A stretch of 64,000 nucleotides of DNA from CAIXSC01 sp046349855 (GCA_046349855.1 JAXMBM010000030.1:23210-87209), one strand, 5' to 3'; shown: positions 26,324 through 35,226, counted from the stretch's first letter. Notes: a model not told the origin generated them from the letters alone. A program made the numbers and translations.

Positions 26324-26662
26324 TCAGGCACCGAGTTTCGCGAGGGCGTCGAGGGCAGCCTGGGCATTGGCGATGCCACCGAGCTTCTCGGCCAGTTGCT
26401 TGGCTTGCAGCAGAGCATCGAGCGACAGGTTGGACGCGGCCGCGCGGCTCACCTTGACCTTGCCCTCGCCCGCGGCTGCGGACGATTGCTTGGCCTTGGC
26501 CAGCGACTTGATGGTGCTTACGTAGGCAGGGGTAACCTTGGAGTAACCCTGAGCGTTGAGTGCGGCTGCAATTTCCTTTGGTCCAACCTCGGGATGGGCA
26601 CTGCAATAGTCACGAATTGCCTGGGACGCCGGCACGGATCGCTTGCCATTCTTCTTGGCCAT
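26324..26662 (-). CDS. small basic protein with predicted helix-turn-helix-like region
   Basis: 112 aa from ATG 26662 (MAKKNGKRSV), preceded by GTGAGG. The N-terminal 50 residues are Lys-rich and pattern like a DNA-binding winged or HTH segment: QAIRDYCSAHPEVGPKEIAA, ALNAQGYSKVTPAYVSTIKS. A linker (AAAGEGKVKVSRAA) and a C-terminal helical pair (LLQAKQLAEKLGGIANAQAA) follow. Similar short proteins recur in planctomycete genomes, to my recollection, without assigned function. It is divergent from tRNA-Leu. A regulator or nucleoid protein is possible but unproved. Confidence 0.7.
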   Translation of the reverse strand: MAKKNGKRSVPASQAIRDYCSAHPEVGPKEIAAALNAQGYSKVTPAYVSTIKSLAKAKQSSAAAGEGKVKVSRAAASNLSLDALLQAKQLAEKLGGIANAQAALDALAKLGA

Positions 26663-26859
26663 GTTCAACCTCACTTGGTACGTCAAACTTACTCGAGCGC
26701 AAATAACAACACGGACCCAGGCTATCGGACACGGCAAGGACCGTAAATGCCCCTCATAATGGGGCGACCATCTACTTATAATGTAGCAATCGCACGTAAG
26801 AGCTGGATTGTGCGCTGAGGCGGTTATGTTAGACTCGCAGCCGTTTGCGGGTCCCATCT

Positions 26860-26941
<82 letters not shown>

Positions 26942-27329
26942 CTGATGTATTGCCTGGGACTTGTAGGTGGTTGAAACTGCGGTACCAAGGGCCGAAATCC
27001 GTGGGATGACCATGCCCCCGGCGAACGTGAGAGCGTTCGATTACACCCTTTCTAACACTTCCTCTTCGAGACTTCATTCAGCGGCAGCATCAACGGCCGA
27101 TCGTCGTCCTTCTCCGGCGCGGGTGCCAGGGCCGTTTCCACTTGCGCACCCCATACTCGCTGAGAAGACGGCGGCGCTGCGTCCCGGTGCTTGTCCACGA
27201 AATTCACCAAATCCGACTCCTGATGCCACACCTGATTCCCCCAACAATCCGACTCGCACTTGCACGACCAGATCGACGTGTAAATCTCCAGCGAAGTACG
27301 TATTCGGGGACAGCCGTCGAGGAGATCAC
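26942..27329. other. intergenic region, 388 bp, with a protein-like minus-strand frame
   Basis: Lies between tRNA-Leu and the HAD gene. The plus strand shows nothing convincing. The minus strand carries a GC3-rich open frame ending at 27052 that looks coding (see the small ORF at 27052-27231). Confidence 0.5.
27052..27231 (-). CDS. possible small protein or 5'-truncated gene remnant
   Basis: 59 codons from GTG 27231, which has GGGGGA six bases upstream, to TAG 27052. Third codon positions are strongly G/C and the composition is protein-like (VWHQESDLVNFVDKHRD, PEKDDDRPLMLPLNEVSKRK). The same frame continues upstream of the GTG with equally coding-like, Cys-rich sequence (IWSCKCESDCWGN, to about 27299) and no stop until 27400, but no ATG, GTG or TTG. 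So this may be the 3' part of a gene whose start has been lost. No family is recognised. Confidence 0.35.
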   Translation of the reverse strand: MWHQESDLVNFVDKHRDAAPPSSQRVWGAQVETALAPAPEKDDDRPLMLPLNEVSKRKC

Positions 27330-28019
27330 GTGACGGGAACCAACAAGAGCCCAGCGCGCACGGCGCAGGCCGTCGTCTTTGACCTGGACGGCCTGATGTT
27401 CAACACGGAAGAGCTGTATTTCGACGTGGGAACCGAGTTATTGCGACGGCGCGGGAAGGAGCTGACCCACGACCTGCTCAATCAGATGATGGGACGTCCG
27501 AGTCCCATCGCGCTGCAGATCATGATCGATTGGCACCAGCTCGACGCCACCGTCGGCCAATTGCAGCAGGAGACCGACGAGATCTTCGCTCAGATTCTGT
27601 CGGCCCGCCTGGCCCCGATGCCCGGACTCATTCCACTGCTCACGGCCTTGGAGGCGCAACAGATTCCCAAGGCGATCGCCACCAGCAGTCGCCGTTCCTT
27701 TGTGGACCGGGTGCTGGGGCACTTTGGTTGGGCCGAGCGATTCTCGTTCGTGCTGACCGCCGAAGATGTGACCGTGGGGAAACCTCATCCCGAAATCTAC
27801 CAGAAGGCGGCCGCACGGCTGGGACTGCTACCGAGTGAAACGCTGGTATTGGAAGACAGCCAGAACGGTTGCCGCGCGGCGGTGGCGGCCGGCGCGATCG
27901 CGGTGGCCGTTCCCGGTGACCACAGCCGGCATCATGATTTCACGGGTGCCAGCTGGATCGCCGCCTCGCTGGCCGATCCCTGGATTTACCGTGCGGTCGG
28001 CCTGGCGGGCGAAGTCTGA
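27330..28019 (+). CDS. HAD-superfamily hydrolase, beta-phosphoglucomutase-like
   Basis: 229 aa from GTG 27330, preceded by GAGGAG; the open frame further upstream lacks coding character. HAD motifs: I is VVFDLDGLMFN (Asp18 nucleophile, Asp20 acid/base), II is AIATSSRRSF, III is the Lys in VGKPHPEIY, and IV is VLEDSQNGCRAA. A helical cap lies between motifs I and II (about residues 30-100). This plan fits the phosphatase/phosphomutase subfamily I of HADs; the substrate is unknown. It is convergent with the SpsF-like gene. Confidence 0.9.
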   Translation: MTGTNKSPARTAQAVVFDLDGLMFNTEELYFDVGTELLRRRGKELTHDLLNQMMGRPSPIALQIMIDWHQLDATVGQLQQETDEIFAQILSARLAPMPGLIPLLTALEAQQIPKAIATSSRRSFVDRVLGHFGWAERFSFVLTAEDVTVGKPHPEIYQKAAARLGLLPSETLVLEDSQNGCRAAVAAGAIAVAVPGDHSRHHDFTGASWIAASLADPWIYRAVGLAGEV

Positions 28020-28103
28020 GTCGAACGGAGCGTGAACGGGCGTGGCGGCGTGCCGGCGGAATGGCGCTGAACCGCGTCGGATGCGGTCCAGCGAACGGGC
28101 CCA

Positions 28104-28871
28104 CTACACGCGATCGGCGCGATTGAGTCGCTCCATGCGGGCCCGCAACGCGGGACTGTTTCCGACCAGTTCGGCGATGCTGGGCCAGGTCAGACCATCG
28201 GCCCCCAGCGCTTCCCAGATGACCTGTGCGTGCTCCCAGTCCTCGTCGTGTTCGAGCGACAGACGCATGTCGCGGCGATCGAACGGCGGTGTCAGCGGGA
28301 GGAGCCGCAGATGGAACAGTTCGGGATGGGAATGGACATACCGGGACGCATCCTGACGATCGTCCGGATCGGTCGCGGCCCGGGCAGCCCGTTCCACCGC
28401 CGTGGCACTCATCCATTCGACGATCATGCCCAGCCGTGCCAACAGAGCTCGCCGCCCCGCCCCCGTGAAATAGGCGACATAATCGCAGCGGGAACGCCGC
28501 TGAGCCGCATCCAGCAGGCGGTCGATCAACAGCGGATCGACAAAGGGATGGCCGGCGATGAGACGGACGACAGAGTCGGCCGAGGCATGTCGGGCGGCGT
28601 TCGCCAGGCAAGCCAGCGAGTCGAGCTTGTGCCCATCGTAGATATGCAGGGGCAGACGATTGGCCAGTTGCTCCGCCGCCAGCGTGGCCTGCGATTCGTC
28701 GGTGATGACCACCAGATCGTTGAGGCGCTCGATGCGTTGCAGGCGGTCGATCAGCAGGTCTAGCGGAGTGCAGCCACCCAGGCGTCGAGTCGTCAGCAAG
28801 GGGGACGGCGGCGGCGGCGGCGCGGGGGACCGCCCCGGTAGAATTTCAATGATCCCCAGAATTCGCCCCAT
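28104..28871 (-). CDS. SpsF-like cytidylyltransferase-family protein, N-terminus degenerate
   Basis: 255 aa from ATG 28871, preceded by GGTGGAG. From about residue 35 onward it follows the spore-coat SpsF/CMP-sugar synthetase pattern: LDLLIDRLQRIERLNDLVVI, SVVRLIAGHPFVDPLLIDRL and MRLSLEHDEDWEHAQVIWEA. The N-terminal nucleotide-binding stretch, normally of the type QARxxSxRLPGK, is replaced by IEILPGRSPAPPPPPSPLL. The usual DxP substrate segment reads GHPFVDP. These losses suggest altered or lost transferase activity. It is convergent with the HAD gene; the ACS-GNAT gene ends upstream at 29016. Confidence 0.7.
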   Translation of the reverse strand: MGRILGIIEILPGRSPAPPPPPSPLLTTRRLGGCTPLDLLIDRLQRIERLNDLVVITDESQATLAAEQLANRLPLHIYDGHKLDSLACLANAARHASADSVVRLIAGHPFVDPLLIDRLLDAAQRRSRCDYVAYFTGAGRRALLARLGMIVEWMSATAVERAARAATDPDDRQDASRYVHSHPELFHLRLLPLTPPFDRRDMRLSLEHDEDWEHAQVIWEALGADGLTWPSIAELVGNSPALRARMERLNRADRV

Positions 28872-29015
28872 GAGTGCCACTCCACCTTTCCGCTCCAATT
28901 ATGCCGCCGGAATCGGCACTCGCTGCCTGACTTCCGTTCGGCAAGGGGGACCGATCGGTCGGTCCGGTGCGGATGGTGCGGTTTACACCGAAAATAGTGA
29001 CAGCGCGGAGCGGCT

Positions 29016-31811
29016 TCAGCCGACCAGCCGCAGTTCGGCGCGATACTCTTCATCAAGGGGCAGGTATTCCAGCTGGAAGCCAACCTTGCGGCATAACGCC
29101 TGCATCGCATAGTTGTCGGCCAGCACACGTCCCACGATGCGCTGCAACCCCTCCCGCTGAGCGATATGAATGAGGTGCTGGAGGACGCGCGTGCCGATGC
29201 CGCGTTGATGCCAGGGATCCCCTACCGTCACAGCGAACTCGACCACGCCGGGCCGACTGGCACGACTCAACCGCCCCACCGCCACGATCTGCAGACCACC
29301 GGTGACCGGATCGCGAATTTCGGCCACGGTCGCCAATTCCCGGTCGTAGTCGTTGAAACAAACTCGAATCAACCGGTCGTGCTCGGTCCGACGACTGAGC
29401 CCCATGGCCTGGAAGTAACGCCGGCGGACACTCAGGTCCGACAGGGTCGCGTGAAAGCGGACCATCATCGGTTCATCTTCCAGGCGGATCGGCCGCAAAG
29501 TCACTGCGAGTCCATCGGACAGCGTATGTCGTTCGACGAACTCCAGCGGGTACGGGCGGATCGCCGGCCGAGGCAGCGTGGCCAGATCGGTGCCGGCCGG
29601 ATGGAGCAGTACTCGGGCGTCCAGCGCCATCACTCCCTTCGGCGAGACCACCAGCGGATTGATATCGCACTCGGCGATCCACGGCTGCTCCACGAGCAAG
29701 TGACCGAAATTGATCAGCGTGCGCTGCAGCGCTTCCAGGTCGATGGGCGGACGGCCGCGGACGCCGGCAAAGGCGCGGAAGATTCGCGTCTGTTCGAGCA
29801 TTCGCAGCGCCAGCGTCGCGTTCAGAGGCGGCAGGCCAAAAGCCCGGTCCCGAAAGACCTCGACCAGCTGCCCGCCGGCGCCAAACATGAGCACGGGACC
29901 GAACTGCGGATCGAGCGTGCTGCCGAGGATCGTTTCATAGCCACCGTCGGTGCGCACCATCGGCTGCACGGTGACACCCTGAAAATGCTCGGCCCCCACC
30001 GTCGCCCGGACACCGCGTTCGATTCCCAGAAAGGCCTCGGCCACCGCCTCTGGCGTGGTGAGGTCGAGACGCACTCCGCCGACGTCAGTCTTGTGGGTGA
30101 TCGTGTGGGAGTAGAGTTTCAGGACGACCGGAAAGCCGAACTCGCGGGCCACCGCCACCGCATCCTCGATACGCTGTGCCACTCGCGTGGGAGTGACTGG
30201 AATGCCGTAAGCCTGGAACAGACGCTTGGCCTGCTCCTCGGTCAGCAGCCGGCGCTGATCGCGAAACGCTTCGTCGATCACGGCCCGGGCGGCCATGCGA
30301 CGCACTTCGACATTATCGAGGCCATCGGCCAACAGCGACGGCGTCTCGTAGATGTCGCGCAGCGTGTCGGAATACTGCCACAGATAGTTGAACGCGCGCA
30401 CCGCGGTGTCCGGATAGGGAAAGTTGGGAATGGACGCCGCGGCCAGACGCGCGGCTGCCGCTTCCACCGCCGGCCCGCCCATCCAGCTGGCCAGCACCGG
30501 CTTGTCGCGCAGGCGTGCCAGCGGCTGGAGGCGTGCTGCCGTCCCCAGCGGATCGGTCATGTCCTGGGGTGTCAGAATGACGAGGTAGCCGTCGGTATTC
30601 GGATCGCGGGCAGCCACTTCCAGCGTCTGTCCATAACGTTCGGCGTCGGCATCGCCCAGCACGTCGATCGGATTCCCGCGACTCCAATGAGGCGGCAGCA
30701 ACTGATCCAGCGCGGCGCGCGTGGCCGGAGCCAGTTCGGCCAGTTCTCCGCCTCCCTGCGCCAGGGCATCGGTGGCCAGCACTCCCGGGCCTCCCGCGTT
30801 GGTGACGATCGTCAGTCGCCGACCACGGGGCCGAGGCTGCTTGTCGAGCACGGCGGCGGTCGAAAACAGTTCGGCGATGCGCTCCACCCGCAGCACTCCC
30901 ACGCGGCGCAGTGCCGCGTCGAAGACCAGGTCGCTGCCGGCCAGCGCACCGGTGTGCGAGGCCGCCGCCTTGGAAGCCGATTCGCTGCGTCCCCCTTTGA
31001 TGACGATGATCGGTTTGCTGAGCGCCACTTCGCGGGCCGCGGAGAGAAACGATCGAGCGTCCCCGACCGATTCCATGTACAGCAGGATGCTCTGTGTCCG
31101 CGGATCGCGGCCAAAGTAGTCGATGAGGTCTCCCCAGCCGACGTCGAGCATCGAGCCGACGGAGACGAACGCACTGAAGCCGACCTGTTCGGCAAGACTC
31201 CAGTCGAGGATCGCCGTGCAGAGCGCCCCGCTCTGACTGAGAAACGCCAGCTTGCCAGGCAAGGCCTGGGCGCCGGCGAATGTGGCATTCAGGCCCAGCA
31301 GCGGATTCATCAGGCCAAGGCAGTTGGGGCCGATCACGCGCAGCGACGCGGCGCGGGCCGTCGCCAGCACCCGCTGTTCAAGCTGCTCACCAGCGGCTCC
31401 CAGTTCCTTGAAACCCGCGGAGATGATGATCGCCGCGGGGATACCACATTCCGCACACTCCTCGATCAGGCCGGGGATCGTGGGAGCGGGAGTGACGAGC
31501 ACCGCCAGATCGATCGGTTCCGGAACGGCCCCCACACGCGGATAGGCCGTGTGCCCCAACACCTGGGGGCGTTGCGGATTGATCGGCAGAACGCGGCGCG
31601 TCGAGCTGCCAGCCAACAGGTTGTTGAATACCGTGCGGCCGACACTTCCAGGGCGTTCGCTGGCCCCGATCACGGCGACCGTTCGAGGCAGGAAGAGGGC
31701 GTCGAGACCTTGGGGGCGGCGCCCTCCCGGAGGGGCCGGCAGTCCGGGCGAAGAAAGGTGGCTCACGTGAGTTGCGTTTCCTGCGAGGTAAGGCTGAAAG
31801 GTGGTCGACAT
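29016..31811 (-). CDS. ADP-forming acyl-CoA synthetase fused to a GNAT acetyltransferase
   Basis: 931 aa from ATG 31811 (MSTTFQPYL); an in-frame start at 31853 would add 14 residues. Domain order is CoA-binding (LPRTVAVIGASERPGSVGRT), succinyl-CoA ligase-like with active-site His in KAAASHTGALAGSD, ATP-grasp (FQAYGIPVTPTRVAQ, FPVVLKLYSHTITHKTDVGG) and a C-terminal GNAT domain (HQRGIGTRVLQHLIHIAQRE, VLADNYAMQALCRKVGF). This is the NDP-forming acetate-CoA ligase/Pat architecture. In such fusions the GNAT domain acetylates lysines, often of acyl-CoA synthetases, while the N-terminal part may be catalytic or regulatory. Here the His motif and ATP-grasp are intact, so ligase activity is plausible. 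Confidence 0.92.
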   Translation of the reverse strand: MSTTFQPYLAGNATHVSHLSSPGLPAPPGGRRPQGLDALFLPRTVAVIGASERPGSVGRTVFNNLLAGSSTRRVLPINPQRPQVLGHTAYPRVGAVPEPIDLAVLVTPAPTIPGLIEECAECGIPAAIIISAGFKELGAAGEQLEQRVLATARAASLRVIGPNCLGLMNPLLGLNATFAGAQALPGKLAFLSQSGALCTAILDWSLAEQVGFSAFVSVGSMLDVGWGDLIDYFGRDPRTQSILLYMESVGDARSFLSAAREVALSKPIIVIKGGRSESASKAAASHTGALAGSDLVFDAALRRVGVLRVERIAELFSTAAVLDKQPRPRGRRLTIVTNAGGPGVLATDALAQGGGELAELAPATRAALDQLLPPHWSRGNPIDVLGDADAERYGQTLEVAARDPNTDGYLVILTPQDMTDPLGTAARLQPLARLRDKPVLASWMGGPAVEAAAARLAAASIPNFPYPDTAVRAFNYLWQYSDTLRDIYETPSLLADGLDNVEVRRMAARAVIDEAFRDQRRLLTEEQAKRLFQAYGIPVTPTRVAQRIEDAVAVAREFGFPVVLKLYSHTITHKTDVGGVRLDLTTPEAVAEAFLGIERGVRATVGAEHFQGVTVQPMVRTDGGYETILGSTLDPQFGPVLMFGAGGQLVEVFRDRAFGLPPLNATLALRMLEQTRIFRAFAGVRGRPPIDLEALQRTLINFGHLLVEQPWIAECDINPLVVSPKGVMALDARVLLHPAGTDLATLPRPAIRPYPLEFVERHTLSDGLAVTLRPIRLEDEPMMVRFHATLSDLSVRRRYFQAMGLSRRTEHDRLIRVCFNDYDRELATVAEIRDPVTGGLQIVAVGRLSRASRPGVVEFAVTVGDPWHQRGIGTRVLQHLIHIAQREGLQRIVGRVLADNYAMQALCRKVGFQLEYLPLDEEYRAELRLVG

Positions 31812-31849
31812 GGCTTTAGGCTCCCTGGGAAGCCCCGCAAACCTCGCCT

Positions 31850-31887
31850 GCATCCCGCCGCGCGCCGAGCGGCGCGTACCGGGATGC
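31850..31887. repeat. GC-rich inverted repeat in the ACS-GNAT leader
   Basis: GCATCCCG at 31850-31857 is complementary to CGGGATGC at 31880-31887, and the inner CGCGCC/GGCGCG also pairs. The hairpin lies 39 bases upstream of the ACS-GNAT start on its leader side. A regulatory role is possible. Confidence 0.45.
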
Positions 31888-32079
31888 CTTCACGGGACGT
31901 CTATCAGGATCGTGCCGGACCGCCATGCAAGATTACAGGAACCTGAAATCACGCCTGGGAAGGAATCCACAAGCGGGTGTGAAGATAGAGCAAATGGGAG
32001 ACGGCGTAGTCCTGGGTAACGTTCCGGGCGAAACGCCGGAATGACGAGCGCGGCAGGCGGCCGTCGTTAGGGCGTATTC

Positions 32080-32108
32080 TTGAACACCCCAGGCAGCCAC
32101 GGTATGCT
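32080..32108 (+). promoter_or_regulatory. candidate sigma-70 promoter of the Gfo/Idh/MocA gene
   Basis: TTGAAC (32080-32085), a 17-base spacer and TATGCT (32103-32108); four of six matches in each box. It is 80 bases upstream of the start codon. Confidence 0.4.
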
Positions 32109-32188
32109 TACCGCACGTTGCCCCGCCCGGGGTATGTCGCGCGCGGATCACCAGCCGCCTGCCAGGAAATCACGAAGAGGTAGAGATC

Positions 32189-33667
32189 ATGCCCAAGACC
32201 ACACGCCGCGTATTTCTCGAATCGGCCGCACTCGCCGGGGCCGGTTACTTTGTCGCCGCCGGGACGCGGCCCGCCCTCAGCCAGTCTCCCAACGAGAAAC
32301 TGAACGTCGCCTGCATCGGTGTCGGGGGAAAAGGGGGAAGTGATTCGAGCAACGCAGCTCAGTTCGGCAACGTCGTGGCGATCTGCGACGTCGATCGCAA
32401 CACGCTCGAGAGCAAGGGGAAGGCAGACGGCTTCAAGAACGCGGAACGGTTCACCGACTATCGGGAACTGCTGGCGAAATTCGGCAAGAAGATCGACATT
32501 GCCACGGTCAGCACGCCGGACCACATGCACGCTCCGGTGACGCTGGAAGCGATGCGGTTGGGAATCAGCTGCTACACGCAGAAGCCGCTGACGCGCACCA
32601 TCTACGAAGCGCGACTGTTGGCCAAGGTGGCCAAGGAGACGGGGGTCTGCACGCAGATGGGCAATCAGGGAACGGCGCTCAATTCATCGCGCGAAGCGAT
32701 CGCGCAGATCAAGTCGGGCGTGCTGGGACCGCTTCAGGCCGTCTATGCCTGGTCGAATCGCCCGATCTGGGCGCAGGGCCCGGGCCGGCGGATGACGCTG
32801 GAGAAGTTCGCCGCGCAGGCCAAGAAGGACGCGCCGGACGACGCGGAGAAGATCGTCGAAGCGAAGAAAAAGGAAGTCGAACGGGCGATGGAGCGGGTCG
32901 ATTGGAAGGCCTGGCTCGGTGTGGCACCGCCGCGCGAATACTGGCCGGGGTTGTATCATCCGTTCCAGTTCCGCGGCTGGTGGGACTTCGGCACCGGCGC
33001 TCTGGGCGACATGGCCTGCCATCAGCTCACCGTCCCCTTTGCGTCGTGCGGGCTCCGCGATCCGATTTCGGTGGTCGCCCGGACGACCGGTCACGACTTC
33101 GACAGTTTCCCCGCCAGCTCGATCATCAAGTTCGAGTTCCCGGCGACCAGCGAGCGTCCCGCGATTCCGTTCTGGTGGTATGACCGCAAGGGGAACAAGC
33201 CGCCCGCGGACGTGTTCGAAAAATGGGGCATCAAGTCGGTGTCCGACAGTGGCGTGCTGATCGTCGGCGAAAAGGGTGCGTTCTACAGCGCCGACGACTA
33301 CTGCGGTGTGTACGAACTGAAGGGCGTCGACAAGGTGAAGGTCGAGTACGAGAAGGCCGAGGACAAGGGGAATAACGACCTGAACAACATGTTCGAGTTG
33401 TTCCGGGCCAAGGCGGCGGGCGATCCGAAGATCTGCAAGTCGAACTTTGTCGACCGCGCCGGGCCGCTCTCCGAGACCATCCTGCTGGGCAACCTGGCGG
33501 TCTGGGCTGCGGCCAAGGGTGGTGAAAACGGCGCCATGGGCGAGTGGGGCGAAAAGGTGGAGTGGGACGCGCAGAACCTCCAGGTCACCAACCTGGCCTC
33601 CCTCAAGACGCCCCGCGTTGCCGATCTCATCAAGCCGACCTATCCGACCGGCTATCGGCTGGACTAA
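32189..33667 (+). CDS. Tat-exported Gfo/Idh/MocA-family oxidoreductase
   Basis: 492 aa; ATG 32189 is preceded by AGAGGTAGAG. The twin-arginine signal is TRRVFLESAALAGAGYFVAA. The Rossmann domain shows NVACIGVGGKGGSD, VVAICDVDRNTLE, DIATVSTPDHMHAPVTLEAM and CYTQKPLTRTIYEARLLAKV; the usual EKP is TQKP here. The C-terminal part has the alpha/beta substrate domain (YWPGLYHPFQFRGWWDFGTG, ALGDMACHQLTVPF). Family members use NAD(P) to oxidise or rearrange sugars. Exported forms are abundant in planctomycetes and of mostly unknown substrate. It stands alone, closed by the terminator at 33727. Confidence 0.93.
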   Translation: MPKTTRRVFLESAALAGAGYFVAAGTRPALSQSPNEKLNVACIGVGGKGGSDSSNAAQFGNVVAICDVDRNTLESKGKADGFKNAERFTDYRELLAKFGKKIDIATVSTPDHMHAPVTLEAMRLGISCYTQKPLTRTIYEARLLAKVAKETGVCTQMGNQGTALNSSREAIAQIKSGVLGPLQAVYAWSNRPIWAQGPGRRMTLEKFAAQAKKDAPDDAEKIVEAKKKEVERAMERVDWKAWLGVAPPREYWPGLYHPFQFRGWWDFGTGALGDMACHQLTVPFASCGLRDPISVVARTTGHDFDSFPASSIIKFEFPATSERPAIPFWWYDRKGNKPPADVFEKWGIKSVSDSGVLIVGEKGAFYSADDYCGVYELKGVDKVKVEYEKAEDKGNNDLNNMFELFRAKAAGDPKICKSNFVDRAGPLSETILLGNLAVWAAAKGGENGAMGEWGEKVEWDAQNLQVTNLASLKTPRVADLIKPTYPTGYRLD

Positions 33668-33701
33668 GTGGACGGCCGGTGACCAACCGAGGATCAACCA
33701 T

Positions 33702-33724
33702 CCGTATCCCGCTGCGGGATACGG
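33702..33724 (+). other. perfect hairpin downstream of the Gfo/Idh/MocA gene
   Basis: CCGTATCCCG and CGGGATACGG form a perfect 10-bp stem with a CTG loop, two bases before the terminator hairpin at 33727. It could protect the mRNA 3' end or pause polymerase. Confidence 0.7.
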
Positions 33725-33726
33725 CC

Positions 33727-33760
33727 CACCGCCCGGTCGAGACCGGGCGGTGATTGTTTT
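33727..33760 (+). terminator. rho-independent terminator of the Gfo/Idh/MocA gene
   Basis: CACCGCCCGGTC and GACCGGGCGGTG form a perfect 12-bp palindrome with a GA centre (CGAG loop when folded), followed by ATTGTTTT. It begins about 60 bases past the stop codon. Confidence 0.88.
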
Positions 33761-33822
33761 CTGATGGAGGCACGGCGCACCGTGCCTTCACGTTTTCCCG
33801 GAGGGAGACACGAGGCACGTAT

Positions 33823-35226
33823 ATGAAGCGCTGGGGTTCGCGATGCGGTTGGGGGTGCGTGGTGGTCCTGGTCTTGGGAGCCGCAGTGGGCTGCCCTCAG
33901 CCCGGTAGCACGGGCTCGGGAAACTCGACGTCGTCGGGTTCATCGGGCGAACAGGAGGTGGCCAGGAATGGAGGAGCCGGCGAGAAAACGCGCGACGCGG
34001 ATACGACCGGCAAGGGAGCGTCGGCGTCGACCGACTCGGCCCCCCCGGCCAAGGCCAAACCTGAGGTCGTGCAGGCAGCGGTCGAGCGGCTGAAGGCGCT
34101 CGGCCCCCGCGCCCGTTATGTCCTCCAACCAGGCCAGCGTTTGACCGAGATCGTGATTCAGGACGGATCGAACCTCACGGCGGACGACATCGGCCTGTTC
34201 GGGCAACTGCTCGATCTGGAAAAGCTGCAGATCTTCAACTGCCGTTCGCTGGACGACGAGATGGCCGCGCGGCTGTCGGGCCTGCAAGGGCTCACCTCGC
34301 TGGCCCTCACCAACTCGGTCATCAACGATCCCACGGTCGCCCTGATCGTCCAGTCGTTCCCGCAACTCGTGGAACTGGATCTCTCCTCGAACACCAACAT
34401 GACCAATGGCGTCATGAAGACGATCAGCGAACTGAAGAAGCTGCAGCGTCTGACGCTGGTGCAGAACCAGTTCAATGACCTGGGAGCGCGCCGCTTGTCC
34501 CAGCTCACCGGTCTCCGCACGCTCGATCTCCGTGGAAACATGGAAGCAGGCGACATGGCCCTGGAAGTGATTGCCGACCTGCCGCAGCTCAGCGGGTTCA
34601 AGCATCGCAGCACGGCCGTGACCGATGCCGGCCTGGAGCATCTGAGTCGCAGTCAACAGCTCGACTCGCTCCTCATGCAGGACTTCGTCATTACCGATCA
34701 GTCAGGCCCGCACCTGGCCAAGCTGGCCAAACTGACCCAGCTCGAAGTTTTTCGCTGTCAGGGATTCGGTACGGAAGGGGTCCTGGCGCTCAAAGGAATG
34801 GGGCTCGTCCGGCTGACGCTGCGCGACCTGCCGAATGTGGATGATCGCGCCCTGGAAGTGCTCGACGATCTGCCGAAGCTCCGCCGTTTGTACCTGCACG
34901 AATTGTCGTCAATCAGCGACGCGGGGCTCAAGCATCTGGGATCGGCGCAGACGCTCGAGGTGCTCGACATCTGGAGCGTACCGCAGCTGACCGATGCCAC
35001 CATCGACGTGATTGCCGGTCTCCCCAATCTCAAGGAACTGTCACTCCGCTCGACCGGGATCACCGACGCGGCCGTAGACAAATTACTGGCACTGTCCAAG
35101 CTGCAGTCGTTGACCTGCAAGGATAATGGCAGCCTGACGCCCGACGGCTTGAAGCGACTGTCGGGGCGGAAATGGGGGAAGCTCGACATCGGCACGTCCG
35201 AACCAGACGCGGGCGCGGCGCCCTAG
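33823..35226 (+). CDS. leucine-rich-repeat lipoprotein
   Basis: 467 aa from ATG 33823 (MKRWGSRCGWG); the frame is open upstream into the terminator region, so that part is not translated. The signal GCVVVLVLGAAVGC ends in a lipobox-like AVGC with Cys24. A Ser/Gly/Thr-rich linker follows (about 25-80), then about 14 leucine-rich repeats of the bacterial 23-25-residue type: LEKLQIFNCRSLDDEMAARL, LTSLALTNSVINDPTVALIV, LVELDLSSNTNMTNGVMKTI. LRR domains bind proteins or glycans; the partner is unknown. It is probably anchored in a membrane. It is transcribed separately from the upstream gene. Confidence 0.85.
   Translation: MKRWGSRCGWGCVVVLVLGAAVGCPQPGSTGSGNSTSSGSSGEQEVARNGGAGEKTRDADTTGKGASASTDSAPPAKAKPEVVQAAVERLKALGPRARYVLQPGQRLTEIVIQDGSNLTADDIGLFGQLLDLEKLQIFNCRSLDDEMAARLSGLQGLTSLALTNSVINDPTVALIVQSFPQLVELDLSSNTNMTNGVMKTISELKKLQRLTLVQNQFNDLGARRLSQLTGLRTLDLRGNMEAGDMALEVIADLPQLSGFKHRSTAVTDAGLEHLSRSQQLDSLLMQDFVITDQSGPHLAKLAKLTQLEVFRCQGFGTEGVLALKGMGLVRLTLRDLPNVDDRALEVLDDLPKLRRLYLHELSSISDAGLKHLGSAQTLEVLDIWSVPQLTDATIDVIAGLPNLKELSLRSTGITDAAVDKLLALSKLQSLTCKDNGSLTPDGLKRLSGRKWGKLDIGTSEPDAGAAP

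Larger units (their letters stand above)
31812..32188. other. divergent intergenic region, 377 bp
   Basis: Separates the ACS-GNAT gene (minus) from the Gfo/Idh/MocA gene (plus). It contains an imperfect GC-rich inverted repeat at 31850-31887, in the probable leader of the minus gene, and a candidate plus-strand promoter at 32080-32108. No coding sequence is apparent. Confidence 0.6.

Noticed and set aside
29166..31946. 926-codon plus-strand frame opposite the acyl-CoA synthetase-GNAT gene
   Set aside because: No recognisable motif; the opposite strand has intact CoA-binding, His-loop, ATP-grasp and GNAT motifs.
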